Shown: positions 7,201 to 14,501, numbered from the stretch's first letter. The stretch: DNA of 15,805 nucleotides from DASZMJ01 sp035551935 (GCA_035551935.1 DASZMJ010000030.1:1-15805); one strand, 5' to 3'. Notes: generated by a model not told the origin, from the letters alone. Numbers and translations are program-made.

Positions 7201-7737
7201 TGCGCGATGACGGTGGGGATGGTGCCGATGGCGTTGGCGCTGGAGAAGGGGAGCCAGATGCAGGCGCCGCTGGGCCGGGCGGTGATCGGCGGGCTGGTGA
7301 TGTCGACGTTCGCCACGCTGCTGGTCGTGCCGTCGATCTTCGCGATGGTCATCGGCAAGAGGGCGTTCCGCTCGCCGTCGATCTACCCGGACGACCACGA
7401 GAGCAAGCACTACGACCCGCAGGTCTTCGCCGACCAGGTCGACCACGGCCCGACGGCGCACCACGTCGAGCCGAGCCCCGAGGAGGTGGTCCGTCGGCAC
7501 ACCGTCGACGAGCTGCTCGGCTACCTCCGGAGCATCCTCCACGAGGTCCAGTCGAAGCGGCACGAGATGGTCACGCACCACAACGTCGACGACCTGCTCG
7601 GCGCCATGGGCTTCACCAAGGAGGGCGAGCCCCTCGAGGGTACGAACGACGAGGCCGGTCTCGACCCGCGGCGCCCGGGCCAGGAACCCGAGCGGGGCGG
7701 CGACTCCGGCGACAAGAACCCACACGGAGGCGCCTGA
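4213..7737 (+). CDS. RND-family efflux permease with His-rich C-terminal tail
   Basis: This 1174-residue protein is the inner-membrane proton-driven pump of a tripartite exporter. It starts with the usual AcrB-like short cytoplasmic segment and first helix (about 12-32), followed by VDIFPSLN. The TM4 motif has Asp399-Glu400 (GILVDES, then ENI) where AcrB has Asp-Asp. The second half begins near residue 515, with RELFPQID after its first helix. The TM10 motif is GVSVSNS, with Ser958 where AcrB has its relay Lys; the TM11 motif RLRPILMT keeps Arg990. AcrB has about 1050 residues. The excess here is mostly a cytoplasmic tail from about 1050, rich in His, with a repeated motif at 1096-1103 (HTVDELLG) and 1123-1130 (HNVDDLLG). 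The start is supported by ggag at 4201-4204. It heads a co-directional cluster encoding its adaptor and two outer-membrane candidates. The substrate is unknown. Confidence 0.93.
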   Translation: MNPTVFAMRRPVTTMMMVVGLISCGALAYERMRVDIFPSLNTPKIYVFLDYIGMSPDQMEGFIVNQLELYFQYVDGIQDINTRNIQQVALCELSFFPGTDMGQAMAQVVAMSDRAMSWMPKGTLPPMIMRMDAGSVPVGYLVLESKATSLGLMGDYAQNVIRPLVQKFVPGTVAISPFGPNMRSVVINVDPQKLLAYNLTPQKVVDALATGNTIIPAGNIYVHDFMPVVANNATIVDIQRLGEIPLRMEKNVYLRDVATFTDDTDITYGYALVNGKKSVYLPIIKKDTGSTLTVVADVHKAMKTFRDAVPKDVSVNFEFDESPTVVAAVESVATEGAIGAGLTGLMILLFLRDWRSVLVVVANIPLALLGSLFGLWVTGNTINIMSLGGMALAIGILVDESTVTVENIHVQMQRTENIATAVLRGSLLTAVPRLLALMCILSVFIPAFIMADPLRSLFMPLTLGVGFAMISSYLLSSTFVPIMSVSLLKHMGHHDEEAGLFGRVLKGYRKVVGWFVHLRLVLVPAYLVGCCLILGLLGLQVGRELFPQIDSGQFVLRFRPPPGSSHDLTREMAVKCLEEIEREVKPENIQISMGYVGQVAPNFGIDNMVLFMRGPDDGQLRVALRDEGGIKLAPLRERLRKVLPERVIPWLAKRLEQGGLSRAEAEAQAKTAIFGFEPGDIVTNVMSFGSPMPIAVRVVGTDLKLVRQHAEKIAAEMRRIPYLRDVQFQQELDYPSVEVDIDREKAGLSGAKVEDVRQALVMATASTRFSNLNYWIDVKTGFDYLVQIQVPPLRMEKPEDVEILPLESVNPEVNLMIRDVAKVRRGVRPGEIDRDMSQRYVTLVANVEGEDMGRAADQVAKAIDAVGEPPRGVRIEEMGQLPPMNEMFQSLGIGLGVAVFVIFILLTAYFQSAPLALISVGAVPGVLAGIATILFFTGTSLNIESFMGSIMCLGVSVSNSVMLVTFMDEHWKGGSSSVEAAIVGAGDRLRPILMTACAMTVGMVPMALALEKGSQMQAPLGRAVIGGLVMSTFATLLVVPSIFAMVIGKRAFRSPSIYPDDHESKHYDPQVFADQVDHGPTAHHVEPSPEEVVRRHTVDELLGYLRSILHEVQSKRHEMVTHHNVDDLLGAMGFTKEGEPLEGTNDEAGLDPRRPGQEPERGGDSGDKNPHGGA

Positions 7738-7838
7738 TGTACCGTCCTCCCACGCTGGAACGACAACGACCCTTTCGAACCGTGACGACCCGGGGCGCGG
7801 CCGTGCGGACGCGCCGCCCCCTCAATCGGAGGTCATCG

Positions 7839-9617
7839 ATGCGACGCCCCCCCAGTCCCGCGAACACCGGCCGTCGCGGCCGCCGGCCGCTCCTCCTCGG
7901 GCTCGTGACCGCCCTGGCGGTCACGGGCTGTCACGGCGAGCCGAAGGGCGAGGTCAAGAGCGTCTCGGCCCCCCCGACGGTCCGCGTGACCCATCCGACG
8001 CCCAGGCGGATCGTCCGGGTCGTCGGCCAGCCGAGCTTCGTCGAGAGCTACGAACACACGTCGATCTTCCCGAAGCTCGTCGGCTACATCGAGCATTGGA
8101 AGGTGGACATCGGCGATAAGGTGAAGAAGGACGACCTGCTCGCCAAGCTCTTCGTCCCCGAGCTGGACGAGGACTTCGTGACGAAGAAGGCGACCGTCAA
8201 GCTCGACGAAGAGCGGGTCGACCTCGCCAAGAAGGTGGTCGAGGTGGCCGCCGCCGACGTCCAGGCGGCCGACGCGCGCGTCGTCGAGGCCAAGGCGATC
8301 CTCGCGAAGTACCAGTCGGAAGTCGACCGCTGGGACACCGAGGTCAAGCGGCTGACCAACGAGGTCAGCCGCGGGGTCGTCGACCCCCAGATCTTGCTCG
8401 AGTCGACCAACCAGTGGCGGTCGAGCGTCGCGGCGCGGGACGCGGCGAAGGCGACGATCACCAAGGCGGAGGCCGAGCTGCTCTCGAAGCAGGCGTCGCT
8501 GGCCAAGGCCAAGGTCGACGTCCAGGTCGCCCGCGCCGACCTGGCCGTCGCCGTCAGCGAGGCGAAACGCATCGAGGCGTGGGTCGGCTACATCACGTTG
8601 ACGGCGCCGTTCGACGGCATCGTCGTCGAACGGACGGCCAACACCGGCGACTTCGTCATGCCGGCGACGGGCGACCCGTCGGCCATGCCGCGCATCCCCC
8701 ACATAGCGCCGGGAGGCTCGGCGGCGCCGATCTATGTCGTCGACCGCCTCGACGTCGTCCGGATCTTCGTCGACATCCCCGAGTCGGACGCCAACTTCGT
8801 CCGGGGGTCGGACCTGCGACTGATCGCGTCCCCGGACGACATCAGCAAGCTGCCGAACTCGGGCCGGGACCTGGTCGTCGTAGCCCGCGCCAAGGACGGG
8901 CTCCATTTCCGGATCTTCGACTCCGACGGGAAGAAGCTCGTCAACACCGATGAGCACCGGCTCGCGGAGAAGGGCGCTCAGGTCGCGAAGCTGAAGGCGA
9001 TGCTCCGCGACCTCTGGGCCGAATCCCGGATCTCGCCGATCGACAAGGACAAGGTGCTCGCCCAACTCGCGACCATCTTCGGTCGCGACAAGGTCCCGTT
9101 CGGGACGAAGGCGTCGGTGCTCATCCAGGCCTACCGCGACGAGCCGATCGAGGGTACGGTCACGCGCACGTCGTGGGCCCTCAACGCGAAGAGCCGGACG
9201 CTCCGCGCCGAGATCGACCTGGCCAACCCCGACACCCAGCTCCTGCCCGGCATGTACGCCTACGCCAAGATCATCATCGATCGGCCCGGCGTCCGCGCCC
9301 TGCCGGTGTCCGCCCTGACCCACAGCGGCGAGAAGACCTTCTGCTGGACGTACCAGGACGGCCGCGCCCAGCGACGTGAGGTCCGCACGGGCATCAGCGA
9401 CGGCGAGTGGATCGAGGTCACTAGCCTCCAGAACCCGCAGGCGGTCAAGGGGGAAGAGGCCTGGGAGCCGATCAAAGGCTCCGAGCAGTTCATCCTCGGC
9501 GACCTGACGATCCTCGCCGACGGCGGCCCGGTGGAGGTCGCCGGGCCGACCGAGGAGACGAAGGTCGCCAGCGCGGCCCCGGCCGACGCCTCGTCCCCGA
9601 CGAAGCCCCGCCCGTAG
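7839..9617 (+). CDS. RND membrane fusion (periplasmic adaptor) lipoprotein with inserted module
   Basis: A 592-residue HlyD/AcrA-type adaptor linking the RND pump to an outer-membrane channel. The lipobox VTGC puts the lipidated Cys at 31. The lipoyl half-domain lies near 65-110, the coiled-coil hairpin at about 118-245, and the second lipoyl half carries TLTAPFDG at 253-260. The beta-barrel domain begins around 300 but is interrupted: after PESDANFVR come about 99 extra residues (roughly 323-421), then the barrel resumes at GTKASVLI and continues through LLPGMYA. The membrane-proximal domain and a low-complexity tail follow. Typical adaptors are about 350-450 residues. Start 7839 has ggagg at 7828-7832 and gives a normal lipoprotein signal. 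An in-frame ATG at 7737 overlaps the RND stop (TGATG) and also has a ribosome binding site, but codon third positions between the two starts look non-coding. Confidence 0.92.
   Translation: MRRPPSPANTGRRGRRPLLLGLVTALAVTGCHGEPKGEVKSVSAPPTVRVTHPTPRRIVRVVGQPSFVESYEHTSIFPKLVGYIEHWKVDIGDKVKKDDLLAKLFVPELDEDFVTKKATVKLDEERVDLAKKVVEVAAADVQAADARVVEAKAILAKYQSEVDRWDTEVKRLTNEVSRGVVDPQILLESTNQWRSSVAARDAAKATITKAEAELLSKQASLAKAKVDVQVARADLAVAVSEAKRIEAWVGYITLTAPFDGIVVERTANTGDFVMPATGDPSAMPRIPHIAPGGSAAPIYVVDRLDVVRIFVDIPESDANFVRGSDLRLIASPDDISKLPNSGRDLVVVARAKDGLHFRIFDSDGKKLVNTDEHRLAEKGAQVAKLKAMLRDLWAESRISPIDKDKVLAQLATIFGRDKVPFGTKASVLIQAYRDEPIEGTVTRTSWALNAKSRTLRAEIDLANPDTQLLPGMYAYAKIIIDRPGVRALPVSALTHSGEKTFCWTYQDGRAQRREVRTGISDGEWIEVTSLQNPQAVKGEEAWEPIKGSEQFILGDLTILADGGPVEVAGPTEETKVASAAPADASSPTKPRP
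8868..9083 (+). other. Inserted LHFRIFD-type module inside the adaptor gene
   Basis: Codons 344-415 encode a stretch foreign to adaptor architecture: VVVAR, then LHFRIFDSDGKK (355-366), NTDE, a predicted helix with LRDLW (Trp393), then a second helix ending in ATIFG. From memory, very similar modules (RIFDxDGK, TDE, a helix ending in LW, an EK/DK helix ending TSIVG) are embedded in many unrelated planctomycete and cyanobacterial proteins, suggesting a protein-coding mobile or shuffled module. That memory was not checked against a database. The module is in frame and does not disrupt the gene. Confidence 0.55.
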
Positions 9618-9676
9618 GGCCCGGGCGCACGCCGCGGGGCGAATTCCTCGACGGCGGGCGTACCCGGTCGCGGAAT

Positions 9677-9706
9677 GCCGGGCCGGCCTTTCCGGGCCGG
9701 CCCGGC
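9677..9706 (+). terminator. Strong GC hairpin between adaptor and first TolC gene
   Basis: Perfect 12-bp arms (gccgggccggcc / ggccggcccggc) enclose the loop tttccg, 59 nt after the adaptor stop. There is no T-tract. In the 246-bp gap between these genes it may end or attenuate transcription, setting a lower level of the downstream genes, or it may be an mRNA-stabilising structure. Confidence 0.5.
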
Positions 9707-9863
9707 GCAAGCCTGCGGACGAACACGCCGCACCAATGAATAAGAATCCTCCTGGAGCAGATCACCGCCCCCGGCCGATAATCCCGCGGGGGCCCGCTAG
9801 GTCCGACCGAAACTCGTACCGCTCGTCCTGGACAGGGTCCCCCGGATTGCAGGGGCAATAACG

Positions 9864-11600
9864 ATGGAACGACCGACCCGGGCATGGATGCCCGTCGCGG
9901 CCCTGCTACTCTGCACGGCCGGCTCCCCCCCCTGCGAGGCCCAGGCGCCCGCGCCCTCGACGACGCAGGACGGCCGGCCGGCACCTTCGGAGTCGCGACC
10001 CTCGCCCATCGCCCCACCGACCCGGCCCGTCGACGGCCAGGGTGTCGGGGCCTTGCCGCCGGCCTTGCCCCCCTCGACGTCGCCGACGGCACCCGAGGCC
10101 CGGGCGCTGCGGGGGAGCGCCGCGGCGGCGACGCGAACCTTGCCGCTCGCCACCGGCCTGAAGTTGAAGCCGGCGCCGCTGGAGCCGAACGACCTCCGCT
10201 TCCCGATCAACCTGGCCACGGCGCTCCGGCTCTCGGATGCACGGCCGCTGATCGTCGCCGCGGCACAGGCCGGCGTCTGGATCGCCGAGGCCGAGCTGAC
10301 CCGCTCCAAGGTCCTCTGGGTCCCGATGCTCAACATCGGGTTCGACTACACCCGGCATGACGGCGGCGGCCCGGACTTCAACAAGGGCATCATGACCGCC
10401 CCCAGCGTCAACTTCTTCTACGCCGGTGCCGGCATGTGGGGCGGCATGGACGGCATCTCGACGACCGACGCCTACTTCCAGCCGCTGATCCAGCGGCAGG
10501 TCCTCAACGCTGCGCACTGGAACGTCCAGTCGTCGAAGAACGACTCCGTGCTGATGACCGCCGAGGCCTACTTCCGCGTCCACCAGTACCGCGGCATCTA
10601 CGCCGGCATGCTCTACACCGTCGAGCGCGGCCGCGACCTGGTCGAGAGGGTCGCCAGCCTGAGCAAGGAGCTCGTCCCCGAGGTCGAGGTCGAGCGGGCC
10701 CGTAACCTGCTGGCCGACCTGGAACAGCGCGCGGTCCTGGCGCGGCAGGAATGGCGGGTCGCCAGCGCCGACCTGACGCAGGTCCTGCGGCTCGACCCCC
10801 GCGCCATCATCGTGCCGCTGGAGCACGACCACGTCCAGGTCACGCTCATCGACCCGGGCCGCGCGCTCGACGACCTGATGCCCATCGCGCTGACCAACCG
10901 CCCCGAGCTCGCCTCGCACCAGGCGCTGGTCACGGCGACGATGGAGCAGATCCGCCGCGAGAAATGGCGTCCCCTCCTGCCCAAGGTCTACGTCAACGGC
11001 TTCCAGACCCCGTACGAGATGCTCCAGGCGGGCATCTTCGGCCTGGGGCCCAACAGCAGCCTCAACCAGTGGCGCGGCCGCGCCGACCTCAGCTATCAGC
11101 CGATGTGGCAGATCGAGGCCTTCGGGATCGGCAACCTCGCCCGGATCAAGGCGCAGCGCGGCCTCCAGTCGCGCGCCATCATCGAGTTCTTCAAGATGCA
11201 GGACATGGTGGCGGGGGACGTGACCCGGACCCAGGCGCGGCTCCAGTCGGCGGCGGTCCGCGTCCTCCAGGCCGACCGCGCCATGCGGACGGCCATCATC
11301 ACCTTCAACGGCAACTTCGAGGGCCTCCAGCAGACGACCCGGCTGGGCAACGTCCTGGTCCTGGTCAACCGGCCGCAGGAGGCGGTCTTCGCCCTCCAGC
11401 TCTTGATGGTCGCCTTCGAGCAGTACTTCACCACGGTGGCCGAGTACAACCGGGCGCAGTTCGAGATGTTCCACGCGCTGGGCTACCCGGCCCGTGAGCT
11501 GGCGGTCCTGCGAGACCCGGGCCCCGTCCTCCCGGTGAACACGACGCGGCCGGCCTTCCTGCCCCCGGTGGGCAACGGCCCGCCCCCGGCGACCCGCTGA
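9864..11600 (+). CDS. TolC-family outer membrane protein 1
   Basis: A 578-residue outer-membrane efflux protein of the TolC/OEP type, the presumed channel for the RND pump. A signal peptide ends near Cys-Glu-Ala (25-27). A Pro/Ala/Ser-rich linker of about 70 residues follows, then the TolC body from Leu99. The body starts with INLATALRL and contains long helices (TTDAYFQPLIQRQVLNA, AEAYFRVHQYRGIYAG, DLTQVLRLDP) typical of two repeated coiled-coil segments. A segment with RHDGGGPDFNKGIM may be a strand-loop of the beta barrel. It ends in a Pro-rich tail (LPPVGNGPPPATR) shared with the second TolC gene at 12561. A weak ribosome binding site (aggggc) lies at 9851-9856. The hairpin upstream separates it from the adaptor gene, but orientation and context support shared function. 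Confidence 0.9.
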   Translation: MERPTRAWMPVAALLLCTAGSPPCEAQAPAPSTTQDGRPAPSESRPSPIAPPTRPVDGQGVGALPPALPPSTSPTAPEARALRGSAAAATRTLPLATGLKLKPAPLEPNDLRFPINLATALRLSDARPLIVAAAQAGVWIAEAELTRSKVLWVPMLNIGFDYTRHDGGGPDFNKGIMTAPSVNFFYAGAGMWGGMDGISTTDAYFQPLIQRQVLNAAHWNVQSSKNDSVLMTAEAYFRVHQYRGIYAGMLYTVERGRDLVERVASLSKELVPEVEVERARNLLADLEQRAVLARQEWRVASADLTQVLRLDPRAIIVPLEHDHVQVTLIDPGRALDDLMPIALTNRPELASHQALVTATMEQIRREKWRPLLPKVYVNGFQTPYEMLQAGIFGLGPNSSLNQWRGRADLSYQPMWQIEAFGIGNLARIKAQRGLQSRAIIEFFKMQDMVAGDVTRTQARLQSAAVRVLQADRAMRTAIITFNGNFEGLQQTTRLGNVLVLVNRPQEAVFALQLLMVAFEQYFTTVAEYNRAQFEMFHALGYPARELAVLRDPGPVLPVNTTRPAFLPPVGNGPPPATR

Positions 11601-11666
11601 CCGGCGATCGATCGACCTGGGGATCCGGGCCGCTTTCCGTGACCAGAGCGGGAGGGAGCTTGGCCG

Positions 11667-12446
11667 ATGCGTGACCGAACGACCGAGAAATACCAGCCCG
11701 ACCTCGAGCGGTTGGAGCCGAAGTTGCCGCTCAGCGCCGGCGCCGCGACGATGCCGATCGTGGGCCAGAGGGCCGGGCACCTCCACCCGGCCGATCGGGC
11801 GGGCCTCGCCGGGGCCGCGGGCGGCTTCGCCGTCCCCGGCCAGCACGGTGGCCGGTCGGCCGCCGCCGGGGGCTCGGTATCGATCGCGGCCGTGAAACCC
11901 CACTTCGGCTACCTGGTCTACCGCATTACCAACCCGAATATCCATAACAACACGCTGATCCCCCCGTTCGGCCACGTCCTCGTCCAGCGAGTCCAGCCGA
12001 TCCCGGGCCAGACTTACAACGTCCTCTCCCTGGTGGTGCGCAACGGGACGAACCAGACGTTCGACGCGAGCAGCGGCTTCGCGGTCAAGGTCCCCGGCGA
12101 CACGTATTGGACCCCCATCCTCACCGGCAACGAGCAATGGATGCCCGGTCAGCACTTCGTCTTCTACATCCTGACCAAGAAGTACTATCCGCTACGGAAC
12201 CAGGTGACCTCCGGCTTCATCTTCAACATGGGCGGCGCGATCTCGACAGCGATCCCGGGCCCGTCGGGGATCTTCCTCCGGCTCAAGTACAACCCCGCGA
12301 CCTTCGGCCGGAGCCTGGATGCGATCGTCGCCTTCGGCCAGGGCGCCCAGGGGGGCTCGGGCATCAGGACCGGCATCGCCGACACGCAGATCTACGAGTT
12401 CGTCAGCGCGTTGACGAACCGGAATGACTTCGGCGGCTACTTCTAG
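11667..12446 (+). CDS. Secreted protein with LEPR-XLL-like N-terminus
   Basis: A 259-residue protein with no recognised catalytic domain. Residues 13-23 (LERLEPKLPLS) match the LEPR-XLL motif, which marks exported or surface proteins in planctomycetes, with Lys in place of Arg. A Gly/Ala-rich segment follows to about residue 70. The remainder, rich in aromatic and Asn/Thr residues, looks like a beta-sandwich: alternating hydrophobic strands such as YLVYRIT, YNVLSLVVRNGT and HFVFYIL. The fold family is not recognised. The gene lies 66 bp after TolC gene 1 and 114 bp before TolC gene 2, with ggagggag at 11651-11658 as ribosome binding site. Its location between two outer-membrane channel genes suggests a surface partner or accessory of the exporter, or its cargo. 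Confidence 0.75.
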   Translation: MRDRTTEKYQPDLERLEPKLPLSAGAATMPIVGQRAGHLHPADRAGLAGAAGGFAVPGQHGGRSAAAGGSVSIAAVKPHFGYLVYRITNPNIHNNTLIPPFGHVLVQRVQPIPGQTYNVLSLVVRNGTNQTFDASSGFAVKVPGDTYWTPILTGNEQWMPGQHFVFYILTKKYYPLRNQVTSGFIFNMGGAISTAIPGPSGIFLRLKYNPATFGRSLDAIVAFGQGAQGGSGIRTGIADTQIYEFVSALTNRNDFGGYF

Positions 12447-12478
12447 CCGACCGCGACGTCGTCCGGGGTCCCATCCAG

Positions 12479-12496
12479 CCGGCCGAGGACGGCCGG
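12479..12496 (+). terminator. Short hairpin after the LEPR-XLL gene
   Basis: Arms of 7 bp (ccggccg / cggccgg) enclose the loop agga, beginning 33 nt after the stop codon. No T-tract follows. It may be an attenuator or simply an mRNA structure. Confidence 0.25.
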
Positions 12497-12560
12497 GTCG
12501 ACAGGAACAGCCCATGCCCCTGATCGCTTCGGGGCGCCCAAGGATGGAGCGGGGTGCCTT

Positions 12561-14447
12561 ATGAAAGGATGCGACGCCCGGCCGACGATCCTGGCCGTGG
12601 CCCTACTCCTCTCCCTGGGTGAGCCCTTCGACTGCGCGGCCCAGTCCCCGCCCTCGGCGCCGACGGCGCCGACCCGCCCGTCGGCCCGTCGGCCCGCGAC
12701 CGCGGCGGCGAGGCCCCCATCCCCGACGGCCCGCGCGGTGCCCCCGGACGCGCTGCCGTCGACGGTCTCCCCCGCCATCGAGCGGTTCATGAGGGAGGAG
12801 GGGCGCAACCTGCCGACGCCGCCGCCGCTGCCGGTCCACTCGGTGAGTCCGGTCCGCAGGCAAGTGCCGTCGGCGACCACGCCGGTCGATCCACGGACCG
12901 GCCGGGGCGCCCTCGAGCGGCCGCCGGCCCTACCGACGTCGCCCTCGGCCACGGCCCGGCCGCCGGTCGGCGGCCGGCTCTCGACGATGGGCCCCGCCCC
13001 CGCCGAGCTCAACCTGAGGCTGAAGCCGGCGCCGCTGGAGCCGAACGACCTCCGCTTCCCGATCAACCTGGCCACGGCGCTGCGGCTGGCCGACGCCCGG
13101 CCCCTGATCGTCGCCGCGGCGCAGACCGGCGTCTGGATCGCCGAGGCCGAGCTCACCCGGGCAAAGGTCCTCTGGATCCCCATGGCGATCTTCGCCGTCG
13201 ACTACCTCCGCCACGACGGCGGCGGGCCCGACTTCAACAAGGGCATCATGACCGCCCCGAGCGTCAACTACTTCGAGGGCGGCGCGGGCGCGGTCCTGTA
13301 CGTGAACCTGACCGACGCCTACTTCCAGCCGCTGATCCAGCGGCAGGTCCTCAACGCGCACCACTGGGACGTCCAGTCGTCGAAGAACGACGCGGTCATG
13401 CAGACGGCCGACGCCTACTTCCGCGTCCACCAGTACCGCGGGATGTACTCCGGCGCCCTCTACACCGTCGAGCAGGGCCGCGACCTCGTCGACCGGATCG
13501 CCAGCCTCAGCGAGGAGTTCGTCCCGGCCGTCGAGGTCGATCGGGCCAGGAACTTCCTCGCCGACCTGGAACAGCGCGCGGTCCTGGCCCGTCAGGAGTG
13601 GCGGGTCGCCAGCGCCGACCTGACGCAGGTCCTGCGGCTCGATCCCCGTGCCGTCGTCGTGCCGCTGGAGCACGACCACGTCCAGGTCACGCTCATCGAC
13701 CCGGGCCGCCCGCTCGACCACCTGATGCCCGTGGCGCTGATGAACCGCCCCGAGCTCGCCTCGAATCGCGCGAATATCCTGGCGGCGCAGGACGCGGTCC
13801 GCCGGGAGAAGCTGCGGCCGCTGCTGCCGATCGTCCTGCTCGGCGGCTTCCAGACCCCGGCCATGTACACCCAGGTCGGCCTCTTCGGCCTGGGACCCAA
13901 CAGCAGCCTCAACCAGTATCGATACCGCGACGACGTGAGCGTCCAGCTCATGTGGCAGCTCGAAGGCTTCGGTATCGGCAACCTCGCGCGGATCAAGGCG
14001 CGGCGCGGCGACCAGTCGCGGACGATCATCGAATTCCGCAAGACCCAGGACATGGTGGCGGCCGACGTGACGCGGGCCCAGGCGCGGCTCCAGTCGGCCG
14101 CAGCCCGGGTCCTCCAGGCCGACCGTGCCCTCCGCACCGGTATCATCACCTTCAAGGGGCACCTCGAGGGCCTGGAGCAGACCCGGCGGCTGGAGAACAT
14201 GCTGAACCTCACGTTCCGGCCGCAGGAGGCGGTCTATTCGCTCGACCTCCTGAGCGTGGCCTTCGACGAGTACTTCACGACGGTCGCCGAGTACAACCGG
14301 GCGCAGTTCGACCTGTTCCACGCCATGGGCTACCCGGCCCGCGAGCTGTCGGTGCTGCGGAACCCCGGTCCGGTCGAGCGCATCGACACGAGGCGGCCGG
14401 CGTTCCTGCCCCCGGTGGGCAACGGGCCGCCCCCCGCCACCCGCTGA
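12561..14447 (+). CDS. TolC-family outer membrane protein 2
   Basis: A 628-residue paralogue of the TolC-like protein at 9864. A signal peptide ends near Cys-Ala-Ala-Gln (about 25-28), then a Pro/Ala/Thr-rich linker of about 120 residues leads into the TolC body at Leu152. Body order and motifs match the first protein: INLATALRL, RHDGGGPDFNKGIM, TDAYFQPLIQRQVLNA, ADAYFRVHQYRGMYSG, DLTQVLRLDP, and the tail LPPVGNGPPPATR. Long blocks are identical even in DNA, for example 13021-13081 with 10165-10225, showing duplication or gene conversion. The differences are the longer leader and changes near YEMLQAG / MYTQVG and FDYTRHD / VDYLRHD. It may be an alternative channel for the same pump or form mixed trimers. 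The ribosome binding site is a ggagcgggg stretch at 12546-12554. Confidence 0.9.
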   Translation: MKGCDARPTILAVALLLSLGEPFDCAAQSPPSAPTAPTRPSARRPATAAARPPSPTARAVPPDALPSTVSPAIERFMREEGRNLPTPPPLPVHSVSPVRRQVPSATTPVDPRTGRGALERPPALPTSPSATARPPVGGRLSTMGPAPAELNLRLKPAPLEPNDLRFPINLATALRLADARPLIVAAAQTGVWIAEAELTRAKVLWIPMAIFAVDYLRHDGGGPDFNKGIMTAPSVNYFEGGAGAVLYVNLTDAYFQPLIQRQVLNAHHWDVQSSKNDAVMQTADAYFRVHQYRGMYSGALYTVEQGRDLVDRIASLSEEFVPAVEVDRARNFLADLEQRAVLARQEWRVASADLTQVLRLDPRAVVVPLEHDHVQVTLIDPGRPLDHLMPVALMNRPELASNRANILAAQDAVRREKLRPLLPIVLLGGFQTPAMYTQVGLFGLGPNSSLNQYRYRDDVSVQLMWQLEGFGIGNLARIKARRGDQSRTIIEFRKTQDMVAADVTRAQARLQSAAARVLQADRALRTGIITFKGHLEGLEQTRRLENMLNLTFRPQEAVYSLDLLSVAFDEYFTTVAEYNRAQFDLFHAMGYPARELSVLRNPGPVERIDTRRPAFLPPVGNGPPPATR

Positions 14448-14501
14448 GCCCCGCGGTCCGACGACAACGATCCCTTCCGGCGTATTCAGAGGAGTTCGGC
14501 C

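Noticed and set aside
5086..7725. 879-codon open frame on the minus strand
   Set aside because: It lies fully opposite the RND permease and its product is a low-complexity Arg/Asp/His/Leu mix with no domain pattern; long antisense frames are expected at this GC content.
4281..7838. Continuous frame joining RND-region sequence to the adaptor as one 1778-residue protein
   Set aside because: The part before 7839 is an out-of-frame shadow of the RND gene, Arg/Pro-rich without domains. The real adaptor starts with its lipoprotein signal.
7833..9710. 625-codon open frame on the minus strand opposite the adaptor
   Set aside because: Shadow of the adaptor gene: low complexity, and its beginning lies in the terminator hairpin at 9677-9706.
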